Positions 1-7,551 of a DNA stretch of 64,000 bases are shown here, piece after piece (the stretch's first letter is position 1; every line of letters begins with the position of its first letter). The stretch is from Pseudolabrys sp. FHR47 (lineage in GTDB: Bacteria > Pseudomonadota > Alphaproteobacteria > Rhizobiales > Xanthobacteraceae). Position numbers and translations under genes: made by a program. A model generated the notes under the pieces. The model was not told where the DNA came from. It saw nothing but the letters and a program-made list of their open reading frames with translations, and searched no databases. Where the stretch lies: NCBI RefSeq assembly GCF_005153485.1, contig NZ_CP039740.1, forward strand, positions 2,297,001-2,361,000. The letters run 5' to 3'.

Positions 1-1418
1 ACGCGCTGCAGCCGATTTTCCCGGAGATCGTGCTCGCGATCGGCGCCATGGCGCTGCTGATGCTCGCGGTGTTTGCCGGCGAGCGTTCGGCGCGCTTCGT
101 CAACACCTTGTGCATCCTGCTGCTGATCGGCATCGGCGCTTTGATCGTCTGGCTGCCGGCCGGCCGTGTGACGATGTTCGGCGGCAGCTTCGTCATCGAC
201 GACTTCGCGCGCTTCCTAAAGCTGCTCACACTTGCCGGTTCCGCCGGCACGCTGATCCTGTCGCTGGATTATCTGACCAAAGAGAACCTGCAGAAGGCCG
301 AATACGGCGTGCTGGTGCTGCTGGCCACGCTCGGCATGATGGTGCTGATCTCGGCCAACGACCTGATCGCGCTCTATCTCGGCCTCGAGCTGATGAGCCT
401 GCCGCTCTACGTCATCGCCTCATCGAACCGCGACAGCGCCAAGTCGACCGAGGCTGGCCTGAAGTATTTCGTGCTCGGCGCGTTGTCGTCCGGCATGTTG
501 CTCTATGGCGCCTCGCTGATCTACGGCTTCACCGGCACCGTGAACTTCGCCGGCATTGCCAAAGCCGCGCAGGGCGGAGCGGGCACGGGGCTGATCTTCG
601 GCATCGTGTTTCTGTTCGCCGGCTTCTGCTTCAAGATTTCTGCCGTGCCGTTCCACATGTGGACGCCGGACGTCTATGAAGGCGCGCCGACCCCGGTCAC
701 GGCGTTTTTCGCTGCCGCGCCGAAGGTGGCCGGCATCGCCATCTTCGTGCGTGCCACCATCGTCGCGTTTCCGGGCGTCACGCATTCCTGGCAGCAGATC
801 GTGGTCTTCGTCGCCATCGCCTCGATGGCACTCGGCGCTTTTGCCGCCATCGGCCAGAAGAACATCAAGCGCCTGATGGCCTATTCATCGATCGGCCATA
901 TGGGGTTCGCGCTGGTCGGTCTCGCCGCCGGCACCGCCGAAGGCGTGCAAGGTGTGCTCATCTACATGGCGATCTATGTTGGTATGACGCTCGGCACCTT
1001 CGCCTGCATCCTGGCGATGCGCCGCGACGGCGTCGCGGTCGAGAACATCAGCGATCTCGCCGGCCTGTCGCGCACCAAGCCGACCATGGCCTTCATGTTC
1101 GCGATGCTGCTGTTCTCGCTGGCCGGCGTGCCGCCGCTCGCCGGCTTCTTCGGCAAATTCTACGTTTTCCTAGCCGCCGTGAATGCCGGGCTGTTCACGC
1201 TCGCCGTGCTCGGCGTGCTGTCGAGCGTCGTGGGCGCGTTTTACTATCTCGCCATCGTCAAGGTGATGTATTTCGACCAGCCCGCGCCGGCGTTTCAGCG
1301 CATGCCGGCTCTGCTCGGCCTGGTGCTCGCCGTGTTCGGCACGCTCAACATCGTCTTCTTCCTGTATCCGGGCCCGCTGGTCGGCGCGGCCACGGCGGCG
1401 GCGAAGTCGCTCTTTTAG
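1..1418 (+). CDS. nuoN: NADH-quinone oxidoreductase subunit N, 5' end outside window
   Basis: Antiporter-like membrane subunit of respiratory complex I, coupling NADH oxidation to proton translocation in the inner membrane. The frame is already open at base 3 and reads [16 protein letters not shown], the conserved start region of NuoN, so the true start lies just upstream of the window and the GTG at 30 is internal. The protein is a series of hydrophobic helices with the family segments [11 protein letters not shown] and [19 protein letters not shown]. It is the last nuo gene; birA follows after 47 bp. Identity is certain from sequence and context; only the first few residues are missing. Confidence 0.96.
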   Translation, partial: ALQPIFPEIVLAIGAMALLMLAVFAGERSARFVNTLCILLLIGIGALIVWLPAGRVTMFGGSFVIDDFARFLKLLTLAGSAGTLILSLDYLTKENLQKAEYGVLVLLATLGMMVLISANDLIALYLGLELMSLPLYVIASSNRDSAKSTEAGLKYFVLGALSSGMLLYGASLIYGFTGTVNFAGIAKAAQGGAGTGLIFGIVFLFAGFCFKISAVPFHMWTPDVYEGAPTPVTAFFAAAPKVAGIAIFVRATIVAFPGVTHSWQQIVVFVAIASMALGAFAAIGQKNIKRLMAYSSIGHMGFALVGLAAGTAEGVQGVLIYMAIYVGMTLGTFACILAMRRDGVAVENISDLAGLSRTKPTMAFMFAMLLFSLAGVPPLAGFFGKFYVFLAAVNAGLFTLAVLGVLSSVVGAFYYLAIVKVMYFDQPAPAFQRMPALLGLVLAVFGTLNIVFFLYPGPLVGAATAAAKSLF

Positions 1419-1465
1419 GAGACGTCTGAGGCGCGCGCGATCGCGCGCCGGCGTGTCCTTTCGAA

Positions 1466-2221
1466 ATGAACCGCGAAGCCACGGACCTGGCGGGGGTCCG
1501 GCACATAGCTTTTGACAGTCTCGGCTCCACCAATGCCGAAGCGCTGGCGCGTGCGCGTGCCGGCGAACGCGGCCCGTTATGGATCACCGCGGCGGTGCAG
1601 GAGACTGGCCGCGGCCGCCGCGGCCGGGAATGGGCTTCGCCCGCCGGCAATCTCTATGCCTCGCTGCTTCTGACCGATCCTGCGCCGCAGGCGGTCGCTT
1701 CCCAGCTTTCCTTCGTCGCGGCGCTGGCGCTGCATGACGCGGTGGCCGAAGGTGCGTCGCAGCTCGGGCCGCTGCTCAAGGTCAAATGGCCGAACGACCT
1801 GTTGCTCGGCGGCGCCAAGATCGCTGGCATCCTGATCGAGGCCGAGAGCGGGCCGCCTTTCGCGACCGTCATCGGCATGGGCGTCAATTGCGCCAGCCAT
1901 CCGGCGGACACGGCCTATCCGGCGACCGATCTGGCGACCGCCGGAGCCAATGTGACGTCGGAAGCGCTGCTGCGCGGGCTGGCGCGTGCGATACAGACGC
2001 GCCTTGCGCAATGGGATCGCGGGCAGGGCTTTGCCGCCATCCGCTCAGCCTGGCTCAGGCGCGCCGCCGGGCTCGGGCAGGATATCCGCGTGCGCCTGCC
2101 GGAACGCGAGTTCTCGGGAATTTTCGACGGCCTCGATGAGACAGGCCGCCTTCTGGTGCGCGGCGAGGATGGCGTCACCGCCGTCACCGCCGGCGAAGTA
2201 TTTGGATTTGGAGCAGCATGA
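1466..2221 (+). CDS. birA: Biotin--[acetyl-CoA-carboxylase] ligase
   Basis: Transfers biotin through biotinyl-AMP to biotin-dependent carboxylases. The 251-residue protein starts directly in the catalytic domain: the adenylate-binding GRGRRGREW motif lies near residue 50 and KWPNDLLL near residue 110, followed by the small C-terminal domain. There is no N-terminal helix-turn-helix, so this is a monofunctional (class I) ligase and not an E. coli-type repressor. The stop overlaps the RNase J start (ATGA), which implies translational coupling. The nuoN-birA-rnj order is typical of Rhizobiales. Confidence 0.95.
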   Translation: MNREATDLAGVRHIAFDSLGSTNAEALARARAGERGPLWITAAVQETGRGRRGREWASPAGNLYASLLLTDPAPQAVASQLSFVAALALHDAVAEGASQLGPLLKVKWPNDLLLGGAKIAGILIEAESGPPFATVIGMGVNCASHPADTAYPATDLATAGANVTSEALLRGLARAIQTRLAQWDRGQGFAAIRSAWLRRAAGLGQDIRVRLPEREFSGIFDGLDETGRLLVRGEDGVTAVTAGEVFGFGAA

Positions 2222-3906
2222 ATACTCAACGACAAGACAATTCAAAAACCGATTTGGTCTACGCGCCGCTCGGCGGCGTCGGCGAAATCGGCATGAACCT
2301 GTCGGTCTACGGCCTCGGCAACGATCACAAACGGTCGTGGCTGGCGGTCGATCTCGGCGTGTCCTTTGCGCAGGAAGAACACCTGCCCGGCGTCGACCTG
2401 ATCCTGCCGGATATCGGGTACCTGGTGTCCGAGCGAAAAAATCTCGCCGGCATTGTCATCACGCATGCGCATGAGGATCACTTCGGCGCGCTGCTCGATC
2501 TGTGGCCGAAGCTGAAGGTGCCGGTCTACGCCACGCCGTTCACCGCGGCGCTGCTGGAGAGCAAACGCGCCGGCGAGGCGGGTGTGCCCGAGATTCCGGT
2601 AACCATCGTCCGTCCCGGCAGCCGCTTCAATGTCGGCGCCTTCGACGTCGAGATGGTGGCGATGGCGCACTCCATTCCAGAGGCGACCGCGCTCATCATT
2701 CGCACGCCGGCCGGCACCGTGCTGCACACCGGCGATTGGAAGATCGACAAGACGCCGATGCTGGGGTCCGGCACCGACGAGGCCAAACTGCGCGCCCTTG
2801 GCGAGGAGGGATGCCTCGCCGTGGTCGGCGATTCCACCAATGCGGTGCGCGACGGCATTTCGCCGTCGGAGGCCGACGTCGAGAAGACCATTGCGGGCCT
2901 GATCCGGAATGCCAAGGGCCGCGTCGCCGTGACCACTTTTGCCTCGAACGTCGAGCGGCTGCGTAGCGTGGCGCTGGCGGCGCAGGAATGCGGCCGCGAC
3001 GTCGTGGTGGTCGGCCGCGCCATGGACCGTGTCGTCGCCATATCGCGCGAGCTCGGCCTACTCGATGGCGTCAAGCCGTTCCGCTCGGTGGATGCCTATG
3101 GCTACCTGCCGCCGGACAAGGTGGTGGCGCTGTGCACCGGCAGCCAGGGCGAGTCGCGCGCGGCGTTGGCGCGTATCGCCGAAGACCAGCATCCCGACGT
3201 GACCTTGTCGCGCGGCGACACTGTGATCTTCTCGGCGCGCACCATTCCAGGCAACGAGAAGGAAGTTGGCCGCATCGTCAACGGCCTGATCGACCAGGGC
3301 ATAGAAGTCATCACCGACCGCACCCACATGGTCCACGTGTCGGGCCATCCGCGCCGCGGCGAGGTCGAGCAGCTCCTGTCCTGGGTCAAGCCGAAGATCC
3401 TGATCCCGGTGCATGGCGAGGCGTTGCATCTGTCCGAGCACGCCAAGCTCGGCCGCGCCATGGGGATTCCCGAAGTGGTCCAATGCCGTAACGGCGATCT
3501 GGTCCGGCTGGTCGAGGGCAAGGCCGCCATCATCGACGAAGTGCCGGCCGGCCGCACCTACAAGGATGGCTATTTATTGGTCCAGGCCGATGCGCGCACG
3601 GTCGCCGACCGCAAGCGGCTCGCTTTCGGCGGCGCCGTTTCGGTGGCGCTGGCGGTCACCGAGCGCGGCGAACTCGCCGCTGATCCGGAATTCGACATGA
3701 TCGGCATTCCGGAACGCGACGCCGGTGGCGAACTGATCCAGGACGCCGTGCTGGAGGCGATCGAGTCGACCTGCGAGACCTTGCCGCGCAAGCGCCGCGG
3801 TGACCCGGATGCCCTGGCGGAGGCCGTGCGCCGCGCCGTGCGCGCGGCGGTGTCGCAGCGCTGGGGCAAGAAGCCCATGTGCCACGTGCATGTGCTCGTC
3901 GTATGA
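2218..3906 (+). CDS. rnj: Ribonuclease J
   Basis: Metallo-beta-lactamase/beta-CASP family ribonuclease (endo- and 5'-3' exonuclease) of cytoplasmic RNA decay and processing. The 562 residues carry the zinc motif HAHEDHFGAL near residue 83, a further metal ligand in HTGDWKID, the beta-CASP block with GDSTNA, and HVSGHPRRGE, a conserved beta-CASP histidine motif. A C-terminal RNase J domain follows from about residue 460. Start ATG 2218 overlaps the birA stop. RNase J is normal in alphaproteobacteria, although it is best known from Gram-positives. Confidence 0.95.
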   Translation: MNTQRQDNSKTDLVYAPLGGVGEIGMNLSVYGLGNDHKRSWLAVDLGVSFAQEEHLPGVDLILPDIGYLVSERKNLAGIVITHAHEDHFGALLDLWPKLKVPVYATPFTAALLESKRAGEAGVPEIPVTIVRPGSRFNVGAFDVEMVAMAHSIPEATALIIRTPAGTVLHTGDWKIDKTPMLGSGTDEAKLRALGEEGCLAVVGDSTNAVRDGISPSEADVEKTIAGLIRNAKGRVAVTTFASNVERLRSVALAAQECGRDVVVVGRAMDRVVAISRELGLLDGVKPFRSVDAYGYLPPDKVVALCTGSQGESRAALARIAEDQHPDVTLSRGDTVIFSARTIPGNEKEVGRIVNGLIDQGIEVITDRTHMVHVSGHPRRGEVEQLLSWVKPKILIPVHGEALHLSEHAKLGRAMGIPEVVQCRNGDLVRLVEGKAAIIDEVPAGRTYKDGYLLVQADARTVADRKRLAFGGAVSVALAVTERGELAADPEFDMIGIPERDAGGELIQDAVLEAIESTCETLPRKRRGDPDALAEAVRRAVRAAVSQRWGKKPMCHVHVLVV

Positions 3907-3937
3907 TGAGAACGGAAATGAAAGGTAGGGGAGTTCA

Positions 3938-4342
3938 ATGATCGGTCGTCTCAATCACGTCGCCATCGCCGTGCGCGATATCGCCAAGGCTTCAGCGGTC
4001 TATCGCGACACGCTCGGCGCCGATGTCACCGACAAGGTGGCGCAGCCGGACCATGGCGTCTTCACCGTGTTCATCAGTCTGCCGAACACCAAGATCGAAC
4101 TGCTCGAGCCGATGAGCGAGACGTCGCCGATCGCCAAGTTCCTCGACAAGAATCCGGACGGCGGCATCCATCATGTTTGCTACGAGGTCGACGACATCAT
4201 CGCCGCGCGCGACAAGCTCAAGAGCCAGGGCGCGCGCGTACTCGGCGACGGCGAGCCGAAGATTGGTGCTCATGGCAAGCCGGTGCTGTTCCTGCATCCG
4301 AAGGATTTCTGCGGCACCCTGGTCGAACTCGAGCAGGCTTGA
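3938..4342 (+). CDS. mce: Methylmalonyl-CoA epimerase
   Basis: Interconverts the R and S epimers of methylmalonyl-CoA in propionyl-CoA breakdown. At 134 residues it has the family's usual size and consists of two VOC (glyoxalase-fold) modules. Metal-binding histidines are visible in LNHVAIAV at the N terminus and IHHVCYEV in the middle, and a glutamate in the C-terminal LVELEQ. A purine-rich ribosome binding site (AGGTAGGGGAG) precedes ATG 3938. It sits 31 bp after rnj and 27 bp before the DUF1467 gene, probably in one operon. Confidence 0.92.
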   Translation: MIGRLNHVAIAVRDIAKASAVYRDTLGADVTDKVAQPDHGVFTVFISLPNTKIELLEPMSETSPIAKFLDKNPDGGIHHVCYEVDDIIAARDKLKSQGARVLGDGEPKIGAHGKPVLFLHPKDFCGTLVELEQA

Positions 4343-4369
4343 GAACCGTCATCAGTTCAAGGACCGGTC

Positions 4370-4642
4370 ATGACCGTCACCACCATCATCGCGATCTACG
4401 TCCTCGTCTGGTGGGTGACGTTCTTCGCCGTGCTGCCGTTCGGCGTGCGCAGCCAACATGAGAGCGGCGATTTCGCCCCCGGCACCGATCCCGGTGCGCC
4501 GGCGATCCATCGCGTCTGGATCAAGGCGTTCTATACGACCATCATCTCGGCGGCGATCTTCGCGGCGATGTATTTTGCGTATATCTACGACCTGCTGCCG
4601 CTCGAATTCCTCAAGCGCATTTCGCAGCCGCCGGTGTCCTGA
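4370..4642 (+). CDS. DUF1467 family small membrane protein
   Basis: A 90-residue inner-membrane protein with two predicted spans, one at the N terminus (TIIAIYVLVWWVTFFAVLPF) and one at residues about 55-75. The N-terminal helix followed by GVRSQHESGDFAPGTDPGAP is the signature of DUF1467, a small family found mainly in alphaproteobacteria between mce and proS. The function is unknown. Here proS is not adjacent; a copper operon and an asparagine-synthetase-like gene lie between. The mce to DUF1467 gap is 27 bp, so the two are probably co-transcribed. Confidence 0.85.
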   Translation: MTVTTIIAIYVLVWWVTFFAVLPFGVRSQHESGDFAPGTDPGAPAIHRVWIKAFYTTIISAAIFAAMYFAYIYDLLPLEFLKRISQPPVS

Positions 4643-4670
4643 CGCACGGCGTTTCGCTCCGGCGCCGGGC

Positions 4671-4701
4671 AAAAAAAAGAGCAGGGCGCTTTGCCCTGCT
4701 C
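4671..4701 (-). terminator. Intrinsic terminator for the minus-strand copper operon
   Basis: A perfect 9-bp stem (GAGCAGGGC / GCCCTGCTC) with a 5-nt loop at 4679-4701 is flanked at 4671-4678 by eight A residues on the plus strand. Read on the minus strand this is a hairpin followed by eight U, a textbook rho-independent terminator. It lies about 190 bp beyond the copD stop. It may also serve plus-strand transcripts, but the U tract is only on the minus side. The stretch 4702-4889 between it and copD holds no gene I can support. Confidence 0.85.
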
Positions 4702-4889
4702 GTCGTTGTATCTGTCTCTCAGCCCCGAGCCTTTTGCGGCTTTTTGATCGGGACGGCTGCGATTTCCGCGCCGGAGACTTTCCTCCCAAGACTTGGACCG
4801 TCTGACTTGCACCGCTTGTCGGAACGCCGATCTTTGCGCCGGTTATCCTCTTCGCGGTGTTTGAATGCTAGTCGAAGGAATCAGGTGTG

Positions 4890-6155
4890 TCACCAGCAAT
4901 CGTTGCTGCACTGCGCCAATACGACCGAACCCTCGAGGGTGAATGCCTTACCGGATTGTTCGATTGCTATACGTGCGGTCCACGCGCCGCCGGATTGTAT
5001 ACGCAAGGTGTCGATAACCCAGGTTCCCTCGGCCGTGGATACGGCATCGAGAGTTAAGGCAGCAACGCCTTTCGCTGCCGGTTCGAGGGTGAGAACGACG
5101 CGATCTGCCGCAAACAGCCTGTAATCTTCGTGCCATAGCTGGATCGTCGCCCTCGTGGTGCCGGCACGGCCAGGATCGATGATGAGGTCCGCCATGGCTT
5201 GGGATGTGTGGATATGGACATAGGCTGCCTCGCGATTGATCGCCGCCGAAGATGTGTGCACGTGCGCGGCGGGCGGCTGGGTACCGAGCAGCCCGACGAG
5301 CAGGAGGATGCCGAGGCCGAGGGCTGCCTCCGCCAGCGTCGTTCCGGCCAGCGCGGCGAGGGCGCCGGGCCTGGGCAAGGCCGGCGTCAGCCGGAACCGG
5401 TTGACCGCCGCCAGCCCCAGCATGGCGGCGAACAGCCCGATTTTCACGGCTAGCGCCCGGCCATAGGTCGTGGTGAGAGCCTCGGCGGGCCATCCGACCA
5501 GGATCGCCGTATTGACGATGCCGCTGGCGAGCAGGGCCGCCACGGCGATCAGGGCAAATGTTCCGAAGCGCCGCGTAACCGCCGCCGCGAGGTCGGCCTG
5601 TGCGGGTTCCGTCCGGCTCCGCCATAGCAGCCGCGCCAGCGCGGGAAGGGCGCCGAGCCAGACTCCGGCGGCGACGAGATGAACTACATCGGAAGCTAAG
5701 TGAAAAAGGCCGGTTGCCCCGGTCCCGGCCCCGGCATGGCCGGTCAGCGCGATGGACGCCACAAGCGCTGCGGTCGCGCCCAAGGCGGGCCAGCCAGGCC
5801 CCCGCCACAGCAGTAGGGCGCCTGCCGCCAGAAAGAGGGCCAGCCGCAAGCAGGCGATGCGGCCGAAGCGCGTGTCCAGCGCGACCGTGGCGAGGCCGCC
5901 ATCGTCGAACACCTCGGCGGTGGGGACGTCGAGGATGTTGCTCGCGACGAGGGCCAGCCAGGCCGCGCCGGACACGACGGCCACTGCGAGCGAGGCCAGG
6001 GCGAGCCCGCGGCAGTGGCCATTGAAACCCGCGCCGCCGGTCGGCCCGCCGCGCCCGGCCGCGCGCACCAGCAGCGCGACGACGAGCGTGCCCATGGCCA
6101 CCGTGCAGGCGGCAAAGTGCACGGCGCGAACGATGACCAGCGGGTCGAGCAGCAC
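4890..6155 (-). CDS. copD: CopD/YcnJ-type copper transport membrane protein
   Basis: Inner-membrane protein of the CopD family, here probably a copper importer like YcnJ/PcuE. Of 421 residues, the first about 290 are membrane spans with the CopD-type histidines (HFAAC near residue 13, HAGAGTG and FHLASDVVHL in the middle). A hydrophilic, probably periplasmic C-terminal domain follows from about residue 300 (HVHTSSAAINREAAYVHIHT), resembling FixH/YtkA-like beta domains, and it ends in a Cys pair (CSNDCW). Start GTG 6155 lies 13 bp after the copC stop. It is the last gene of the copper operon and a strong terminator lies downstream at 4671-4701. Confidence 0.85.
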   Translation of the reverse strand: MLLDPLVIVRAVHFAACTVAMGTLVVALLVRAAGRGGPTGGAGFNGHCRGLALASLAVAVVSGAAWLALVASNILDVPTAEVFDDGGLATVALDTRFGRIACLRLALFLAAGALLLWRGPGWPALGATAALVASIALTGHAGAGTGATGLFHLASDVVHLVAAGVWLGALPALARLLWRSRTEPAQADLAAAVTRRFGTFALIAVAALLASGIVNTAILVGWPAEALTTTYGRALAVKIGLFAAMLGLAAVNRFRLTPALPRPGALAALAGTTLAEAALGLGILLLVGLLGTQPPAAHVHTSSAAINREAAYVHIHTSQAMADLIIDPGRAGTTRATIQLWHEDYRLFAADRVVLTLEPAAKGVAALTLDAVSTAEGTWVIDTLRIQSGGAWTARIAIEQSGKAFTLEGSVVLAQCSNDCW

Positions 6156-6168
6156 GCGCGGCGCCTCG

Positions 6169-6528
6169 TTACGGCGCGACGGTGAAGCTGAAGCTGCCCT
6201 GCGTTCGATGCGTATCGACCGACAGGATCTTCCACGTCACTTTGTAGACGCCGGGCAGCAGCGGCTTCACCTTGATCTTGAGGTTGGCCTTGTTGTCCGC
6301 CGCGACCTCGGCCTTGCCGATCTGCATAGCCGTGCCTTTGGCGTCTTGCACAACGATCGAAGAGAACTTCGCCTCGATCGCTTCAGTGAACCACAGCGAC
6401 ACTTCCTTCGGCGCTGCGACAGTCGAACCAACCGCCGGCTGTGCGTGATCGAGATGGCCATGCGCCAGCGCCGCCATCGGCGCCAGCGCGAGGGCCATCA
6501 GAAGCCCTGTTATGAAGAACCGTTTCAT
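6169..6528 (-). CDS. copC: CopC-family periplasmic copper-binding protein
   Basis: Small periplasmic copper carrier of 119 residues. It has a signal peptide (MKRFFITGLLMALALAPMAALA), after which mature His residues follow at once (HGHLDHAQPAVGS), the N-terminal copper ligand region of CopC. The central LWFTEAIEAKFSSI and the C-terminal WKILSVDTHRTQGSFSF are conserved CopC segments, the last supplying the Asp-His metal ligand pair. Start ATG 6528 was chosen because it gives an exact signal peptide; the reading frame extends further upstream only as non-conserved sequence. It lies between ycnI (2 bp away) and copD. Confidence 0.93.
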   Translation of the reverse strand: MKRFFITGLLMALALAPMAALAHGHLDHAQPAVGSTVAAPKEVSLWFTEAIEAKFSSIVVQDAKGTAMQIGKAEVAADNKANLKIKVKPLLPGVYKVTWKILSVDTHRTQGSFSFTVAP

Positions 6529-6530
6529 GT

Positions 6531-7073
6531 TCAATGCGCCTTCGTTGCCGCCGGCAACAACTTCAGGGCCGGCGCCGGCTCGCCATGTCCGCTGCCCGTC
6601 TTGGGCGTCGAGGGCGTCTCGATCCAGCGATGCTCGCCCTTCTCGCAGGTCTGCACGACCGGGAAGTAGAGAGTCGTGTTCGGCGCCAGTTCGCCGGCGA
6701 CGAAGGCCTGCATCGCAAACTCGTCGTAATAGGCATCGGGAATATTGCCGCCTGACCAGGTCACCTCTTTGGGCCCCTGGGTCAGCTTGGCGCCGTGCAG
6801 GTAGCTGTAGGGCTTCGCGTAGTCGCCGCGCCTCACCTCGAGCGTCCAGCCCGGCTTCATCATCGGTTTCACCGCGATGATGCCCTCGGGAATCTGCACG
6901 GAGACCTTCACGGTCGCCGAACCGTCGCAGCCATGCGGCACGCCGAGTACCGCCTTGTAGAATGAGCCGACCGGTACTTCTTTCCGTTCCAGCGTGATGT
7001 GAGCGAGCGCTTGGCTGGCGCCGATGGCCGCGAGCAGCGCGGAGGCGAGCATGATCGATGCGGTCCTGTTCAT
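6531..7073 (-). CDS. ycnI: YcnI-family (DUF1775) periplasmic copper-binding protein
   Basis: Exported copper-binding protein of 180 residues. A signal peptide ends near ALAH, so the mature protein starts with His (HITLERKEVPVGSFYK), which is the expected YcnI copper-site arrangement. VPHGCDGSATVKVSVQIPEG, a central Trp and a C-terminal WIETPS follow. It lacks the second PCuAC domain often fused to or encoded with YcnI. Ribosome binding site AAAGGAC precedes ATG 7073. It is followed 2 bp later by copC. Function (copper chaperone or delivery) is inferred from family and operon. Confidence 0.9.
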   Translation of the reverse strand: MNRTASIMLASALLAAIGASQALAHITLERKEVPVGSFYKAVLGVPHGCDGSATVKVSVQIPEGIIAVKPMMKPGWTLEVRRGDYAKPYSYLHGAKLTQGPKEVTWSGGNIPDAYYDEFAMQAFVAGELAPNTTLYFPVVQTCEKGEHRWIETPSTPKTGSGHGEPAPALKLLPAATKAH

Positions 7074-7087
7074 GGTCGTTGTCCTTT

Positions 7088-7543
7088 TCAGTGTTTCGGG
7101 TGCGGTTGAGGGTGGGAATGATCTTCCATGGAGACGAGCCCTTCGAAGCGCGAGAACATCGCGACGCGCGCAGGCGGCGTCTGACGTTCCGCGTCTCGGG
7201 TCGCGGCGGCGAGTTGTTTGGCGGAGGTCTCGGTGAGGCCGGCGTGGCGCAGGGCGTTCGGGTCGAGCAGTTGATCGCCGGCACAGAGAACGATCGCCCA
7301 GGCGCCATTCTTGAGCCGCAGCAGCGCGCGTCCGCCCATGTCGCCTTGCGTCCAGCCGGCGACCGCATGGTCGCCGACGACGGCGACCGGATCGACGACA
7401 AGGCGCTGCTCGGGCTTGTCGAATGCCGCCACTAATGCGTGACGGATGGCACCCGCCTGAGGTGGCTCATACCATTCCGCCCATGCCGTCGCCGCTGTCG
7501 GGACGACAGCGGCGACGATCATCGTCGTGCGCAGGAGGTTCAT
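7088..7543 (-). CDS. Copper uptake system-associated protein (putative)
   Basis: Exported protein of 151 residues with a signal peptide ending near ATAWA. The body (FDKPEQRLVVDPVAVVGDHAVAGW, then GGRALLRLKNGAWAIVLCAGD) matches my recollection of a small family annotated as copper uptake system-associated protein. The C terminus is His-rich (SMEDHSHPQPHPKH), suited to binding a metal ion. A perfect AGGAGG ribosome binding site precedes ATG 7543, only 8 bp after the receptor gene. The biochemical role is unknown; a copper link rests on its neighbours and the His tail. Confidence 0.7.
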   Translation of the reverse strand: MNLLRTTMIVAAVVPTAATAWAEWYEPPQAGAIRHALVAAFDKPEQRLVVDPVAVVGDHAVAGWTQGDMGGRALLRLKNGAWAIVLCAGDQLLDPNALRHAGLTETSAKQLAAATRDAERQTPPARVAMFSRFEGLVSMEDHSHPQPHPKH

Positions 7544-7551
7544 GGCGCCTC

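Noticed and set aside
4724..4745. Short plus-strand hairpin followed by T residues after the DUF1467 gene
   Set aside because: The stem is only 4 bp (AGCC / GGCT), too weak beside the strong hairpin at 4679-4701.
4719..4880. Minus-strand open stretch of about 50 codons after copD, ending in a basic tail
   Set aside because: It has no ATG, GTG or TTG start and no ribosome binding site; it may be a remnant or chance opening.
6529..7401. Long minus-strand frame running into copC from upstream
   Set aside because: Only the last 119 codons match CopC with a signal peptide. The upstream part is an Arg-rich shadow of the ycnI and 151-aa genes.
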